DNA from: Bacteroidaceae bacterium
GTDB lineage: Bacteria; Bacteroidota; Bacteroidia; Bacteroidales; Bacteroidaceae
DNA length: 44,671 bases
Reading direction: 5' to 3'
Assembly: GCA_024401215.1 (NCBI GenBank)
Contig: JAKSLL010000022.1
Location: forward strand, 1 to 44,671
Of the stretch, positions 26,661 to 33,454 are shown piece after piece (within the stretch, counting starts at the first letter, position 1; each line of letters begins with the position of its first letter). The notes under the pieces are model-generated. The model was not told the origin of the DNA and searched no databases. It worked only from the letters and a program-made list of their open reading frames with translations. A program made the translations under genes and the position numbers.

Positions 26661-27437
26661 ATGGCAAAGACAATTGCAATACTAAATTTTAAGGGTGGAG
26701 TTGGTAAAACAACAACAGCGATAAATCTTGGAGCTGCATTAAACATCCTCAAGAAAAAGGTTCTTCTAATTGACCTCGACTTTCAATGTAACACAACATA
26801 CACACTGAATTTTGAAGTTGGAGATGGCGAGACGATATATGATACTCTCACAGCTAAAGAAGAATCTGAACTTCCAATTTATGAATACAAAGAAGGATTC
26901 GATTTTGTGCCAGCTAGCATACAATTAGAAAATGTAGGAGAACAATTAGTGAACAGACTTCGCAAAGAAGAAATACTCAAAAGAATAATAAGACCATATT
27001 CTGACTTGTATGACTACATACTTTTAGACTGTCCACCAAACGGAGGAATTCTAAACATCAATGCTATGTCGGCAAGTGACTCATTACTCGTACCTATTGA
27101 CTGCGAAGTATATTCACTTCAAGGTATGAAAATGATAACAGACAAATTCAAAGAAGTGAAAGAGTATATAAACCCGGATTTGGAAATTGAAGGATATCTT
27201 CTCACACGCTACGACGGAAGACTTGCGCTTCATAAAATGGCAGCGGTTCAAATGCATCAAAAATATCCAGGTGAAGTTTTCAATGCAAAAATTAGAAGAA
27301 ACACTGATCTTTCAAAAACTCCAGCTGAACATCTTACCATATTTGACTACAATCCTCAAGCAATAGGAGCAGAAGACTACATGCAGCTTGCTCGAGAGAT
27401 TACAGGAATAAAAAGAAAATCTACAGCAAAAAAATAA
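26661..27437 (+). CDS. parA: ParA-type partition ATPase
   Basis: ATPase that segregates a replicon together with a centromere-binding partner. It has 258 residues. The deviant Walker A box is FKGGVGKTTTA at about 10-20, Walker A' is VLLIDLDFQCN, and Walker B is YDYILLDCPP (about 115-124). There is no N-terminal helix-turn-helix, so it is of the short (Soj/type Ib-like) class rather than P1/F type. The start is preceded by an A-rich leader, as usual in Bacteroidetes, with no Shine-Dalgarno. The next gene, 84 bases on, is a small basic protein that could be its partner, and rep lies 2.4 kb further, so this is a replicon maintenance block. Confidence 0.95.
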   Translation: MAKTIAILNFKGGVGKTTTAINLGAALNILKKKVLLIDLDFQCNTTYTLNFEVGDGETIYDTLTAKEESELPIYEYKEGFDFVPASIQLENVGEQLVNRLRKEEILKRIIRPYSDLYDYILLDCPPNGGILNINAMSASDSLLVPIDCEVYSLQGMKMITDKFKEVKEYINPDLEIEGYLLTRYDGRLALHKMAAVQMHQKYPGEVFNAKIRRNTDLSKTPAEHLTIFDYNPQAIGAEDYMQLAREITGIKRKSTAKK

Positions 27438-27521
27438 CACATATTATATATATAAGGAAAACTCATATATTTATATAAAAGTTGAGAAATATAATTATTG
27501 TAAAATATAAAAATTTAAGAT

Positions 27522-27869
27522 ATGGCAGTTAAAAGAAAAATGGTTGATCTTGGTAAATCAATGCAAGAATTCGACGAGCGCATAGAAGCACAAAAAGCTA
27601 CAACTCCTTCACTCATGGAGACATTAGCACCAATTAACGAACATCCTAAGAAAAAGGAGGTAAAAGTTTTTGATAGAAAAAAAGAACGCCCTGATCAGAA
27701 GTGCATACATTTTGACAGAATGACAACTGTGAGAATTAACGAGATGAAAAACTGGAAGAGTATGCTCGGAGAGAAAACAACGGTAGAAGACATAGTATAT
27801 GATGCTGTCCAGGAATATCTCGCAAAAAATTACGAAGAACTCAAATTAAGAGTAGAACAATCATATTAA
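27522..27869 (+). CDS. Small ParB-like candidate DNA-binding protein
   Basis: Not recognised with certainty. It has 115 residues and is highly charged. The N-terminal half looks disordered (KATTPSLMETLAPINEHPKKKEVKVFDRKKERPDQ). The C-terminal 50 residues (IHFDRMTTVRINEMKNWK, then TTVEDIVYDAVQEYLAKNY) read as a short strand and two helices, which could be a ribbon-helix-helix fold like that of type Ib ParB proteins. Position directly after parA and before the iterons supports a role in partition. Two iterons begin 27 bases after its stop. A search for structural similarity to ParG/omega-type RHH proteins would test this. Confidence 0.7.
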   Translation: MAVKRKMVDLGKSMQEFDERIEAQKATTPSLMETLAPINEHPKKKEVKVFDRKKERPDQKCIHFDRMTTVRINEMKNWKSMLGEKTTVEDIVYDAVQEYLAKNYEELKLRVEQSY

Positions 27870-27895
27870 ACACATTATTAATATATAACTTTTTG

Positions 27896-27947
27896 TCGGA
27901 CGAATTAGTTAGCGTAATAACAATAACTCAACTGACAAATTAGTTAC
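27896..27947 (+). repeat. Iterons 1 and 2, just after the ParB-like gene
   Basis: TCGGACGAATTAGTTAG at 27896-27912 and ACTGACAAATTAGTTAC at 27931-27947, direct copies 35 bases apart. They lie close enough to the preceding stop to affect its transcript end or act as an operator. Confidence 0.85.
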
Positions 27948-28091
27948 ATAAAATAAAGAAAATAAAGCCAATTTCAAAAAGAGCTGAAGATAAAACCACA
28001 CATTTACAGAATTAATGTGCATAAAAAGCAAATTAGACTCTGGATGATGAAAAAAGTAATACAAAAAAATAAGGTAAAAAACTAATTTTAT

Positions 28092-28108
28092 CTTACTAAT
28101 TTGTCCGA
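28092..28108 (-). repeat. Single inverted iteron
   Basis: CTTACTAATTTGTCCGA is the reverse complement of the iteron with 15 of 17 positions matching. It is the only copy on the opposite strand in the region. Confidence 0.75.
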
Positions 28109-28307
28109 TGAATAAATGATAAATATTACAAACTATGATTTATTCATAACAGTAATATAATCAATAAGATATAGGAACATGTAATTGATGCTCTAAAAAA
28201 GAAAAATCCTTTCGAATCGATTTATATAGTTTTTAAATGAATAAAAAGGATATAAATATATCGTTTTTTGTAACTTGCTGATAATCCATTAAATAAACAG
28301 CATCTCA

Positions 28308-28554
28308 TCGGACAAGATAGTTAGTTATAACGGACAGATTAGTTACAAATATCGGACAAGTTAGTTAGTACTATCGGACGGATTTGTTACATTTGTCGGA
28401 CAGATTAGTTAAATTATCTATCCACATCCGACAAAATAGTTACTACAAACGGACAGATTTGTTAAAAAACAGCTTTATCAGACGGATTTGTTACTTTAAT
28501 AATATTAACGGACAGATTTGTTAGTTGTTACTTTTTGTCGGACGGATTTGTTAC
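28308..28554 (+). repeat. Core iteron array (ten direct copies)
   Basis: Ten 17-bp iterons. The first five are at an exact 22-bp spacing (28308, 28330, 28352, 28374, 28396). After a gap of 31 come 28427 and 28449 (22 apart), then 28478, 28508 and 28538 at 29-30. Spacings are close to two or three helix turns, which places bound protein on one face. Confidence 0.93.
28418..28426 (+). promoter_or_regulatory. DnaA-box-like site inside the iteron array
   Basis: CTATCCACA differs at one position from the DnaA box TTATCCACA. It fills the widened gap between iterons 8 and 9, where the 22-bp ladder is interrupted. Confidence 0.5.
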
Positions 28555-28587
28555 ATATATGAGACTTTATTAAATGTGGAATGCTTA

Positions 28588-28881
28588 TCTGACAGATTGG
28601 TTACATAAAAATTGGCTATACAAGATGTGAGTGAATATACAAGTTCTGAGTATTTCGTAAGACAAATTAGTTACTTTCATGAACTACAATATAGATGATA
28701 CAATAATTAGAAGGGCAGAGGATGTTACTTTTTGTCGGACGGATTTGTTACTTTTGAGTGCAGTGGTTGAATATCATCATTTCTTTACACCAGTTAAGAA
28801 TAATGAGGAGAGTGATAAAATATAATATGTAATATACGCAGGAATTAATATGTAAAAAGTATTGTCGGACAGATTAGTTAC
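28588..28881 (+). repeat. Spread iterons 14-17
   Basis: Copies at 28588-28604 (TCTGACAGATTGGTTAC), 28658-28674 (TAAGACAAATTAGTTAC), 28735-28751 and 28865-28881 (the last two begin TCGGAC). Spacing grows to 70-130 bases, unlike the core. Confidence 0.85.
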
Positions 28882-29047
28882 TCTATTATGATTAGGGGAT
28901 AATCTATAAATCAGTTAAAGGCTCTTTTATGTTATTGCTAAGCAGATGTTTCTTAAGACTGAGGGAGAGATGCGAGTATCGTGACCAACTAAAAGTTAGA
29001 CAGATGCGAGTGAAAACATAAATTCGGTCAGGATAAAATATCCAACT

Positions 29048-29056
29048 TGTGGATGA
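29048..29056 (-). promoter_or_regulatory. Second DnaA-box-like site
   Basis: TGTGGATGA is the complement of TCATCCACA, one mismatch from the DnaA box. It lies in the iteron-free gap between iterons 17 and 18. Confidence 0.35.
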
Positions 29057-29147
29057 CCAGGCTTGTTAATATTGGCAAAGACCAAAATACAATTTATCGA
29101 GCCGCACATAATGTATGGCATGTCAGAAAGAGTTGCTAAATATCTCG

Positions 29148-29473
29148 TAAGACAAATTAGTTACTTCTATGCCGCAGAAAAGTAATAAATATGAAGGTGT
29201 TGAATAAGATGATGTTACTTTTTGTCGGACGAATTAGTTACTTTTTATGTGAACGAGAAGTTTTCTATTTAAGATATTAATTAAGATTGTCGGACAGATT
29301 AGTTACTATTCTAACACATTCTTATTCTGGTATCCTATGAGTGGCAGATTAGCAATGATTAAAAGAAAACGTCACAAATTTTCATAAGACAAGTTGGTTA
29401 CTTTAGTGTAAAAGGAGAGAAAAGCGATATTTACTGATGAATGATATTACTTTTTGTCGGACGAATTAGTTAC
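29148..29473 (+). repeat. Spread iterons 18-22
   Basis: Copies at 29148, 29225, 29290, 29385 and 29457. Those at 29148 and 29385 begin TAAGAC, and each is followed 72-77 bases later by a copy preceded by TTACTTTTTG. The same pair occurs at 28658/28735, so the unit appears three times. Confidence 0.85.
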
Positions 29474-29828
29474 TTTTCGTAAGTAGGTGATCAAAATTAG
29501 TTTTATAATAGATATACTCTATTTTGATGCAGATTACTATCTTCAGCTGAAGGAGCTATGTGGGCATAGTGACTGAGGATGAAGTAGTAATATGACGAGA
29601 CAAGAAATGGATTAAATATCTATTTCGAAGACTCGGGGCGCAGCGCTCGACTTGTCGGAGCCAAAGAATGAAGGCGAACGAGAAGGTGCTAAGCGCAAGG
29701 GTGTTTCAAAAAAGAGTATAGATATTAGGAACACACTTACGAGGATGAACATATAAATAATTTTGATTACCTACTTAAGAGTATTTACATTTATTCTTGT
29801 GAGGCAGACGGCATACAGAAAATTCACA

Positions 29829-29845
29829 TCGGACAAATTAGTTAG
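29829..29845 (+). promoter_or_regulatory. Iteron 23, likely rep operator
   Basis: TCGGACAAATTAGTTAG stands alone, 24 bases before the rep ATG and about 355 bases from the next copy. Iteron replicons often repress their initiator gene through such a site; this role is inferred. Confidence 0.65.
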
Positions 29846-29869
29846 AAAATAGAAATACATAAATACTAT

Positions 29870-31432
29870 ATGGCAAAGAATGATAACGAGGGTGAGCCAA
29901 AGCAAACACCTCGTAAGACAAAAAAGCAGAAACGAGAAGACATTATTCTCACAAAAGATAATTTGCTATACCAGCCTTTAGCCCTTGCGGTTAACGGATA
30001 TGAAGCAACAGCATTTCAGCAGAATGTTGTCATTGCTGTGCTTCGTAAACTTCGTGGGGCAATCAAAGGGCAGCGTGACGGGCAATTTCAGAAGAAGCCT
30101 GTGCAGCTGAGCATTTTCGACAACGAAGGAGTACAGAAAAACTATCTTCGTGATGGTGATCTGGCTTTTGACATACATCTCAAAGAGCTTGGAGTTGACA
30201 CACCACATTACAACCAGGCATTCAAAGCTGTCTGCACTATTGCTGACGCCAAAGTGTGGGTGCCTGCTAAAAAGGGTGATGGAAAAGATATGTTAATCCG
30301 CAAGTCTTTCTTTGAGATTGGATCAGAGAATGTGGACATCATCAAAGATCCGCAGACAGGCAGAATGACGTATAAATATAAGAATCGTTCGCCAATCTTT
30401 ACTGTTATCATGAGCAAGGAAGTCGTAAATGTATTGTTTCCACAGGATGGAAGAATATACGATTTCATCGACAATACTGCCCTTATGATATCAGAGAAAT
30501 TCCCTAAGAGAATATACCTGTATCTATCAAATTTCAAGTATATGCAGGAAGGTTTTACTGTTGACTATTGGAAGTTCCGCCATGACATTGGATTCAATGA
30601 CAATGAGATAGACCCTGTCACAAAAGAGAAGATAATACTATATCCTCATTTCTGCGATTTCGAAAAGCGTGTGCTGCGTCCATCGGTAGCAAGACTCAAG
30701 GAAATGTCTGATAACGACATCAGCGATTTCTATTTTGAATATACGCCAATCAACAAGTCGGGAAAGCGTCAGAAGCACCCTGATCAGCTTCACTTCGACT
30801 TCTTCCTCTCTAATGTTGGCAAGAGTATCAAGGATGACAAAAATGCTACTCGCGAGACAATAGAGATAGAAAGCAGATTGCAGGAGGAGTTTGATCAGAC
30901 AATGACACAGATCAGGCGAATAATAACATCGCTGACACCTCAAGATTATAATCCTTTCATTCAGAAGATGGATGAGCTCAAAGAGATGATTGAATCAAAG
31001 AAGGGGCAGGTGAAAGATAAAAGAGCTTACTGCAACAAGACATTCACGGATTTCATTCAGACAAGAATTGAAGATAAGAAGAAGCATGAGTCAAAACCGG
31101 AAGAAGCGACTGTGCAACACACATATCAAGATAAATTGAATGATGAAGATGAGAAGCATTCTGTGATGGAGTCAGAACAATTTGTCCGATTATATACAGA
31201 TGAGGACTATAAGAAGTTTGTTGCAATAAAGGAGGCTTTGGCAAATATTCCTGGCATCGATGGTTGGCTGCCTGAAATCAATCTTTATCAAGTGGAAAAG
31301 AATACAGTCACCATTGTTGTGCCTACAAAAACTTTCCATGAGACATTCTCACACTATTTTGGAAGCATTCTTCTCGACAAAGTCCAGGAAGCTTTTGAGC
31401 GTGAAGTTGGCGTGGCGTGGGAGAATAAATAA
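29870..31432 (+). CDS. Rep_3-type replication initiator with DnaA-domain-I-like C-terminus
   Basis: Initiates replication by binding the iterons. It has 520 residues. The basic N-terminus (PRKTKKQKRE) is followed by a Rep_3/RepB-like double winged-helix region at about 25-320 (LALAVNGYEATAFQQNVVIAVLRKLR; FPKRIYLYLSNFKYMQEGFTVDYWKFRHDIGF; FCDFEKRVLRPSVARLKEMSD). Residues 330-405 look helical and charged. Residues about 447-515 read like DnaA domain I: a helix, W466 with LPEI, then KNTVTIVVP, F490-type positions in TFHETFSHYF, and a closing helix ILLDKVQEAFEREVG. Typical Rep_3 proteins are 250-400 residues, so this tail is an extension. A lone iteron precedes the gene and a strong terminator follows. 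Rep family is confident; the DnaA-like tail is my pattern match. Confidence 0.92.
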   Translation: MAKNDNEGEPKQTPRKTKKQKREDIILTKDNLLYQPLALAVNGYEATAFQQNVVIAVLRKLRGAIKGQRDGQFQKKPVQLSIFDNEGVQKNYLRDGDLAFDIHLKELGVDTPHYNQAFKAVCTIADAKVWVPAKKGDGKDMLIRKSFFEIGSENVDIIKDPQTGRMTYKYKNRSPIFTVIMSKEVVNVLFPQDGRIYDFIDNTALMISEKFPKRIYLYLSNFKYMQEGFTVDYWKFRHDIGFNDNEIDPVTKEKIILYPHFCDFEKRVLRPSVARLKEMSDNDISDFYFEYTPINKSGKRQKHPDQLHFDFFLSNVGKSIKDDKNATRETIEIESRLQEEFDQTMTQIRRIITSLTPQDYNPFIQKMDELKEMIESKKGQVKDKRAYCNKTFTDFIQTRIEDKKKHESKPEEATVQHTYQDKLNDEDEKHSVMESEQFVRLYTDEDYKKFVAIKEALANIPGIDGWLPEINLYQVEKNTVTIVVPTKTFHETFSHYFGSILLDKVQEAFEREVGVAWENK

Positions 31433-31474
31433 GAGTTGTGAGGCATAACTATTGCACCTTATGCTATTATATAT

Positions 31475-31520
31475 AGGTGTGCTTGAAAAGCAGGAAGTGC
31501 TTTCAAGCACACCTTTTTTG
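31475..31520 (+). terminator. Terminator after rep
   Basis: AGGTGTGCTTGAAA (31475-31488) pairs perfectly with TTTCAAGCACACCT (31501-31514), followed by a run of T. It closes the rep transcript. Confidence 0.9.
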
Positions 31521-31609
31521 TTCTTCATTGCAATGTTACTTTGTGTCATTCCAATACAGCTTAGTTTGTCATTTTTCAATATTGCTTTGTAACAGTTTTC
31601 GTGAGCTGC

Positions 31610-31719
31610 GTGTTACACGCGTAACACGCCGTATGTTACGCGTGTAACATGCCGTATGTTACGCGTGTAACATGCCGTATGTGACACATGTTACACAAGG
31701 CGTGTTGCACTTGCAACAT
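31610..31719. repeat. Array of five palindromes with an exact 23-bp period, parS-like
   Basis: Units of 18 bp at 31610, 31633, 31656, 31679 and 31702, separated by five-base linkers (GCCGT three times, then AAGGC). Unit type is RTGTTACRCGYGTAACAY; units 2 and 3 are identical, unit 4 is degenerate, and unit 5 reads TGTTGCACTTGCAACA in its core. Cores of units 1, 2, 3 and 5 match 13 of 16 positions of the common bacterial parS site TGTTTCACGTGAAACA. There is no ORF and no T run, so it is not a terminator. Confidence 0.85.
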
Positions 31720-31847
31720 ACAGCATCCTGCGCAAGGCTATACTCCAGGTATTATAAAAACCATTGCCTGTCGCTGATTTCCATCATAAAAACACTTGTT
31801 TTTTCATAGCTAAGTAACATTTTTGATAATGTTTGTTACATAATAAA

Positions 31848-31878
31848 TTTCAGTTAAAAGGATTTTTACTTAAATTTG
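31848..31878 (+). promoter_or_regulatory. Candidate promoter of the transporter operon
   Basis: TAAATTTG (31871-31878) fits TAnnTTTG. The upstream element at the right distance is TTTC (31848-31851) rather than TTTG, a weak match that would suit a regulated promoter. The leader to the ATG at 31972 would be about 85 bases. Confidence 0.5.
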
Positions 31879-31971
31879 CACTCAAATCTATATAACCTAA
31901 TGGGGAGATTGTGCCCCTATTTTTACGTCTTTTATTGATTATAAACTAAAATTTAACCTAATATTACAAAA

Positions 31972-33372
31972 ATGGCAGTTGATACTACTTCAGAAGCTAA
32001 TGGCTTCTACAAATTGAACTGGATGCAGCGCATCGGTTATGGTTCTGGTGACTTGGCTCAGAATCTGATTTTCCAAACTGTGGCATGTTATCTCATGCTT
32101 TATCTTACTACGGTGTTGAAGATTGATCCTGCTTTTGTGAGTGGATTGATTCTCGGAGTGCGAGCTCTTGACTGTATTTGGAGTCCTGTTGTAGGACGTT
32201 ATATAGACAATCACAATCCAAAATTCGGAAAATATCGTTCTTATCTTCTTTATGGCGGTATTCCGCTCACTATTGCAGCTTGCTTGCTTATGCTTCCTTC
32301 TGTAGCAGAATGGGATATGACAATGAAGATTGTCTATGCTACAGTGAGCTACACTTTGTTGAGTATGATTTACTCAGTAGTGAACATTCCTTATGGCTCT
32401 ATCATGGCAAGTATGACTCGTGACAACGACGAGGTGCTTAAGCTTACATCAACTCGTATGGTTTGCGCTAACATCGGTCAGATTATTGTACAAGCTGGTT
32501 TCCCTATCGGACTTGCAATGGTTCTTCATGAGACTATCAACTGGGAACAGGCTTCGTTCATGGCAATAGGTACTATCCCTGCTTTCATCATCTTGCCTTC
32601 TCTTCCTATCTTGAAGAAGATGTTTGGTAAGAAGGGACTTTATTACTTGCTTCTTGCTATTGGTTTTGTTGGCTTTGCCATTCTTTATGTCATCGGTAAG
32701 TTCTTTGACGTTGCTGAACTCAATATTGTAGTTCAGGGCGCAAAGGTAATGACAGGTGTTGGTCTTTTGGTTGGTTCTCTTATGTGGGCTTTGGTGCCAG
32801 AAGTAATTACTGAGGCTGAGTATCGCACAGGCAACCGTCCAGCAGCGACTGTCAATGCTCTTGCTGGTGTTGCTTTCAAGGCTGGTTTCTCTGTAGCAGG
32901 TTTCATCACTCCATTGGTAATGGGTTGGGTAGGCTTTAACTTTGCAAGCGAGGAGTCAGCACTTCCTACAGCTCCAAATGCTTGGTTCACAGTGACATCT
33001 GTCTTCGCTGTTGCAGGTTTTATTCTCTTGCTATTCTGCTTCAAGGGATGTCAGGAGCGTATTGCTACCACACCAGAGAAGCCTGTCACATACGGCGAGA
33101 TGTTCAAGGAGTTCGCTGCAAATAAGTGCTTGCAGCTTATGATATGTATCTTCATCACTGTGTTCTTAGCTTCATTTATCAGCGCACCTGTAAATGCTTA
33201 CTATCCAAAACTTGCTGATTATTCAGAAACAGCAAAGGAGGCACTTCTTTGGTTCACAACAATTATCCCTGCTGCTCTTCTTATTGTTGTCGGATTGCTT
33301 ATATATAAGTATCCTCTCACAGATGAGAAACTTGATGAGATGAACCGCGAAATTGAAGCAAGAAATAAATAA
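31972..33372 (+). CDS. GPH-family sugar:cation symporter, probable xylo-oligosaccharide transporter
   Basis: Inner-membrane symporter for glycosides or pentosides. It has 466 residues with about 12 hydrophobic helices. The N-terminus has the GPH layout: LNWMQRIGYGSGDLAQNLIFQTV, then DPAFVSGLILGVRALDCIWSPVVGRYIDNHNPKFGKYRSYLLYGGIP, where the Asp residues and the R-x3-D-N pattern match the MelB/XynP cation-site region. Directly downstream lie GH10, GH43, xylulokinase and GH67 genes, so xylan oligomers are the likely cargo. The order transporter-GH10-GH43 matches the xynD-xynA-xynB cluster I recall from Prevotella bryantii. A promoter-like box lies 94 bases upstream. Confidence 0.9.
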   Translation: MAVDTTSEANGFYKLNWMQRIGYGSGDLAQNLIFQTVACYLMLYLTTVLKIDPAFVSGLILGVRALDCIWSPVVGRYIDNHNPKFGKYRSYLLYGGIPLTIAACLLMLPSVAEWDMTMKIVYATVSYTLLSMIYSVVNIPYGSIMASMTRDNDEVLKLTSTRMVCANIGQIIVQAGFPIGLAMVLHETINWEQASFMAIGTIPAFIILPSLPILKKMFGKKGLYYLLLAIGFVGFAILYVIGKFFDVAELNIVVQGAKVMTGVGLLVGSLMWALVPEVITEAEYRTGNRPAATVNALAGVAFKAGFSVAGFITPLVMGWVGFNFASEESALPTAPNAWFTVTSVFAVAGFILLLFCFKGCQERIATTPEKPVTYGEMFKEFAANKCLQLMICIFITVFLASFISAPVNAYYPKLADYSETAKEALLWFTTIIPAALLIVVGLLIYKYPLTDEKLDEMNREIEARNK

Positions 33373-33386
33373 ATAAAAGAAAATCC

Positions 33387-33418
33387 ACTCTCCTTTGCCC
33401 TCTGATAGGGAGGGAGGT
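33387..33418 (+). promoter_or_regulatory. C/G-rich hairpin between transporter and GH10 genes
   Basis: CACTCTCC near 33387 faces GGAGGTG ending at 33418, with GCCCT/AGGG pairing inside. The 3' arm holds GGAGG (33413-33417). It lies 36 bases before the GH10 ATG at 33455. Confidence 0.5.
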
Positions 33419-33454
33419 GATTTCATACATTATATATTATTTACGCTAAAGATA

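Larger units (their letters stand above)
27870..29869 (+). other. Iteron-type replication origin region
   Basis: Two kilobases without a gene between the ParB-like gene and rep. I count 23 copies of a 17-bp repeat, consensus TCGGACRRATTWGTTAC, 22 on the plus strand and one inverted. Start positions are 27896, 27931, 28092 (inverted), 28308, 28330, 28352, 28374, 28396, 28427, 28449, 28478, 28508, 28538, 28588, 28658, 28735, 28865, 29148, 29225, 29290, 29385, 29457 and 29829. Iterons beside a Rep_3 initiator are the hallmark of iteron-controlled origins. Some copies diverge at the 5' end (TAAGAC) or 3' end (TTAG). Two near-matches to the DnaA box are present. Confidence 0.92.
31433..31971. other. 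Intergenic region between rep and the transporter gene
   Basis: About 540 bases holding the rep terminator (31475-31520), the palindrome array (31610-31719) and the transporter promoter region near 31848-31878. I see no coding frame of its own. Confidence 0.7.

Noticed and set aside
28308-28554. Iteron array as a CRISPR array
   Set aside because: Repeat units are 17 bp with variable gaps of 5-14 bases; no spacers of CRISPR length and no cas genes.
31610-31719. Palindrome array as a CRISPR or terminator
   Set aside because: Linkers are only five bases and mostly identical, so there are no spacers, and no T run follows, so it is not a terminator. parS-like or operator array fits better.
25116-31971. 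Integrated mobile element (ICE or transposon) carrying rep and parA
   Set aside because: No integrase, relaxase, transposase or tRNA-end repeat was seen in the window. Not excluded beyond it, but not supported here.
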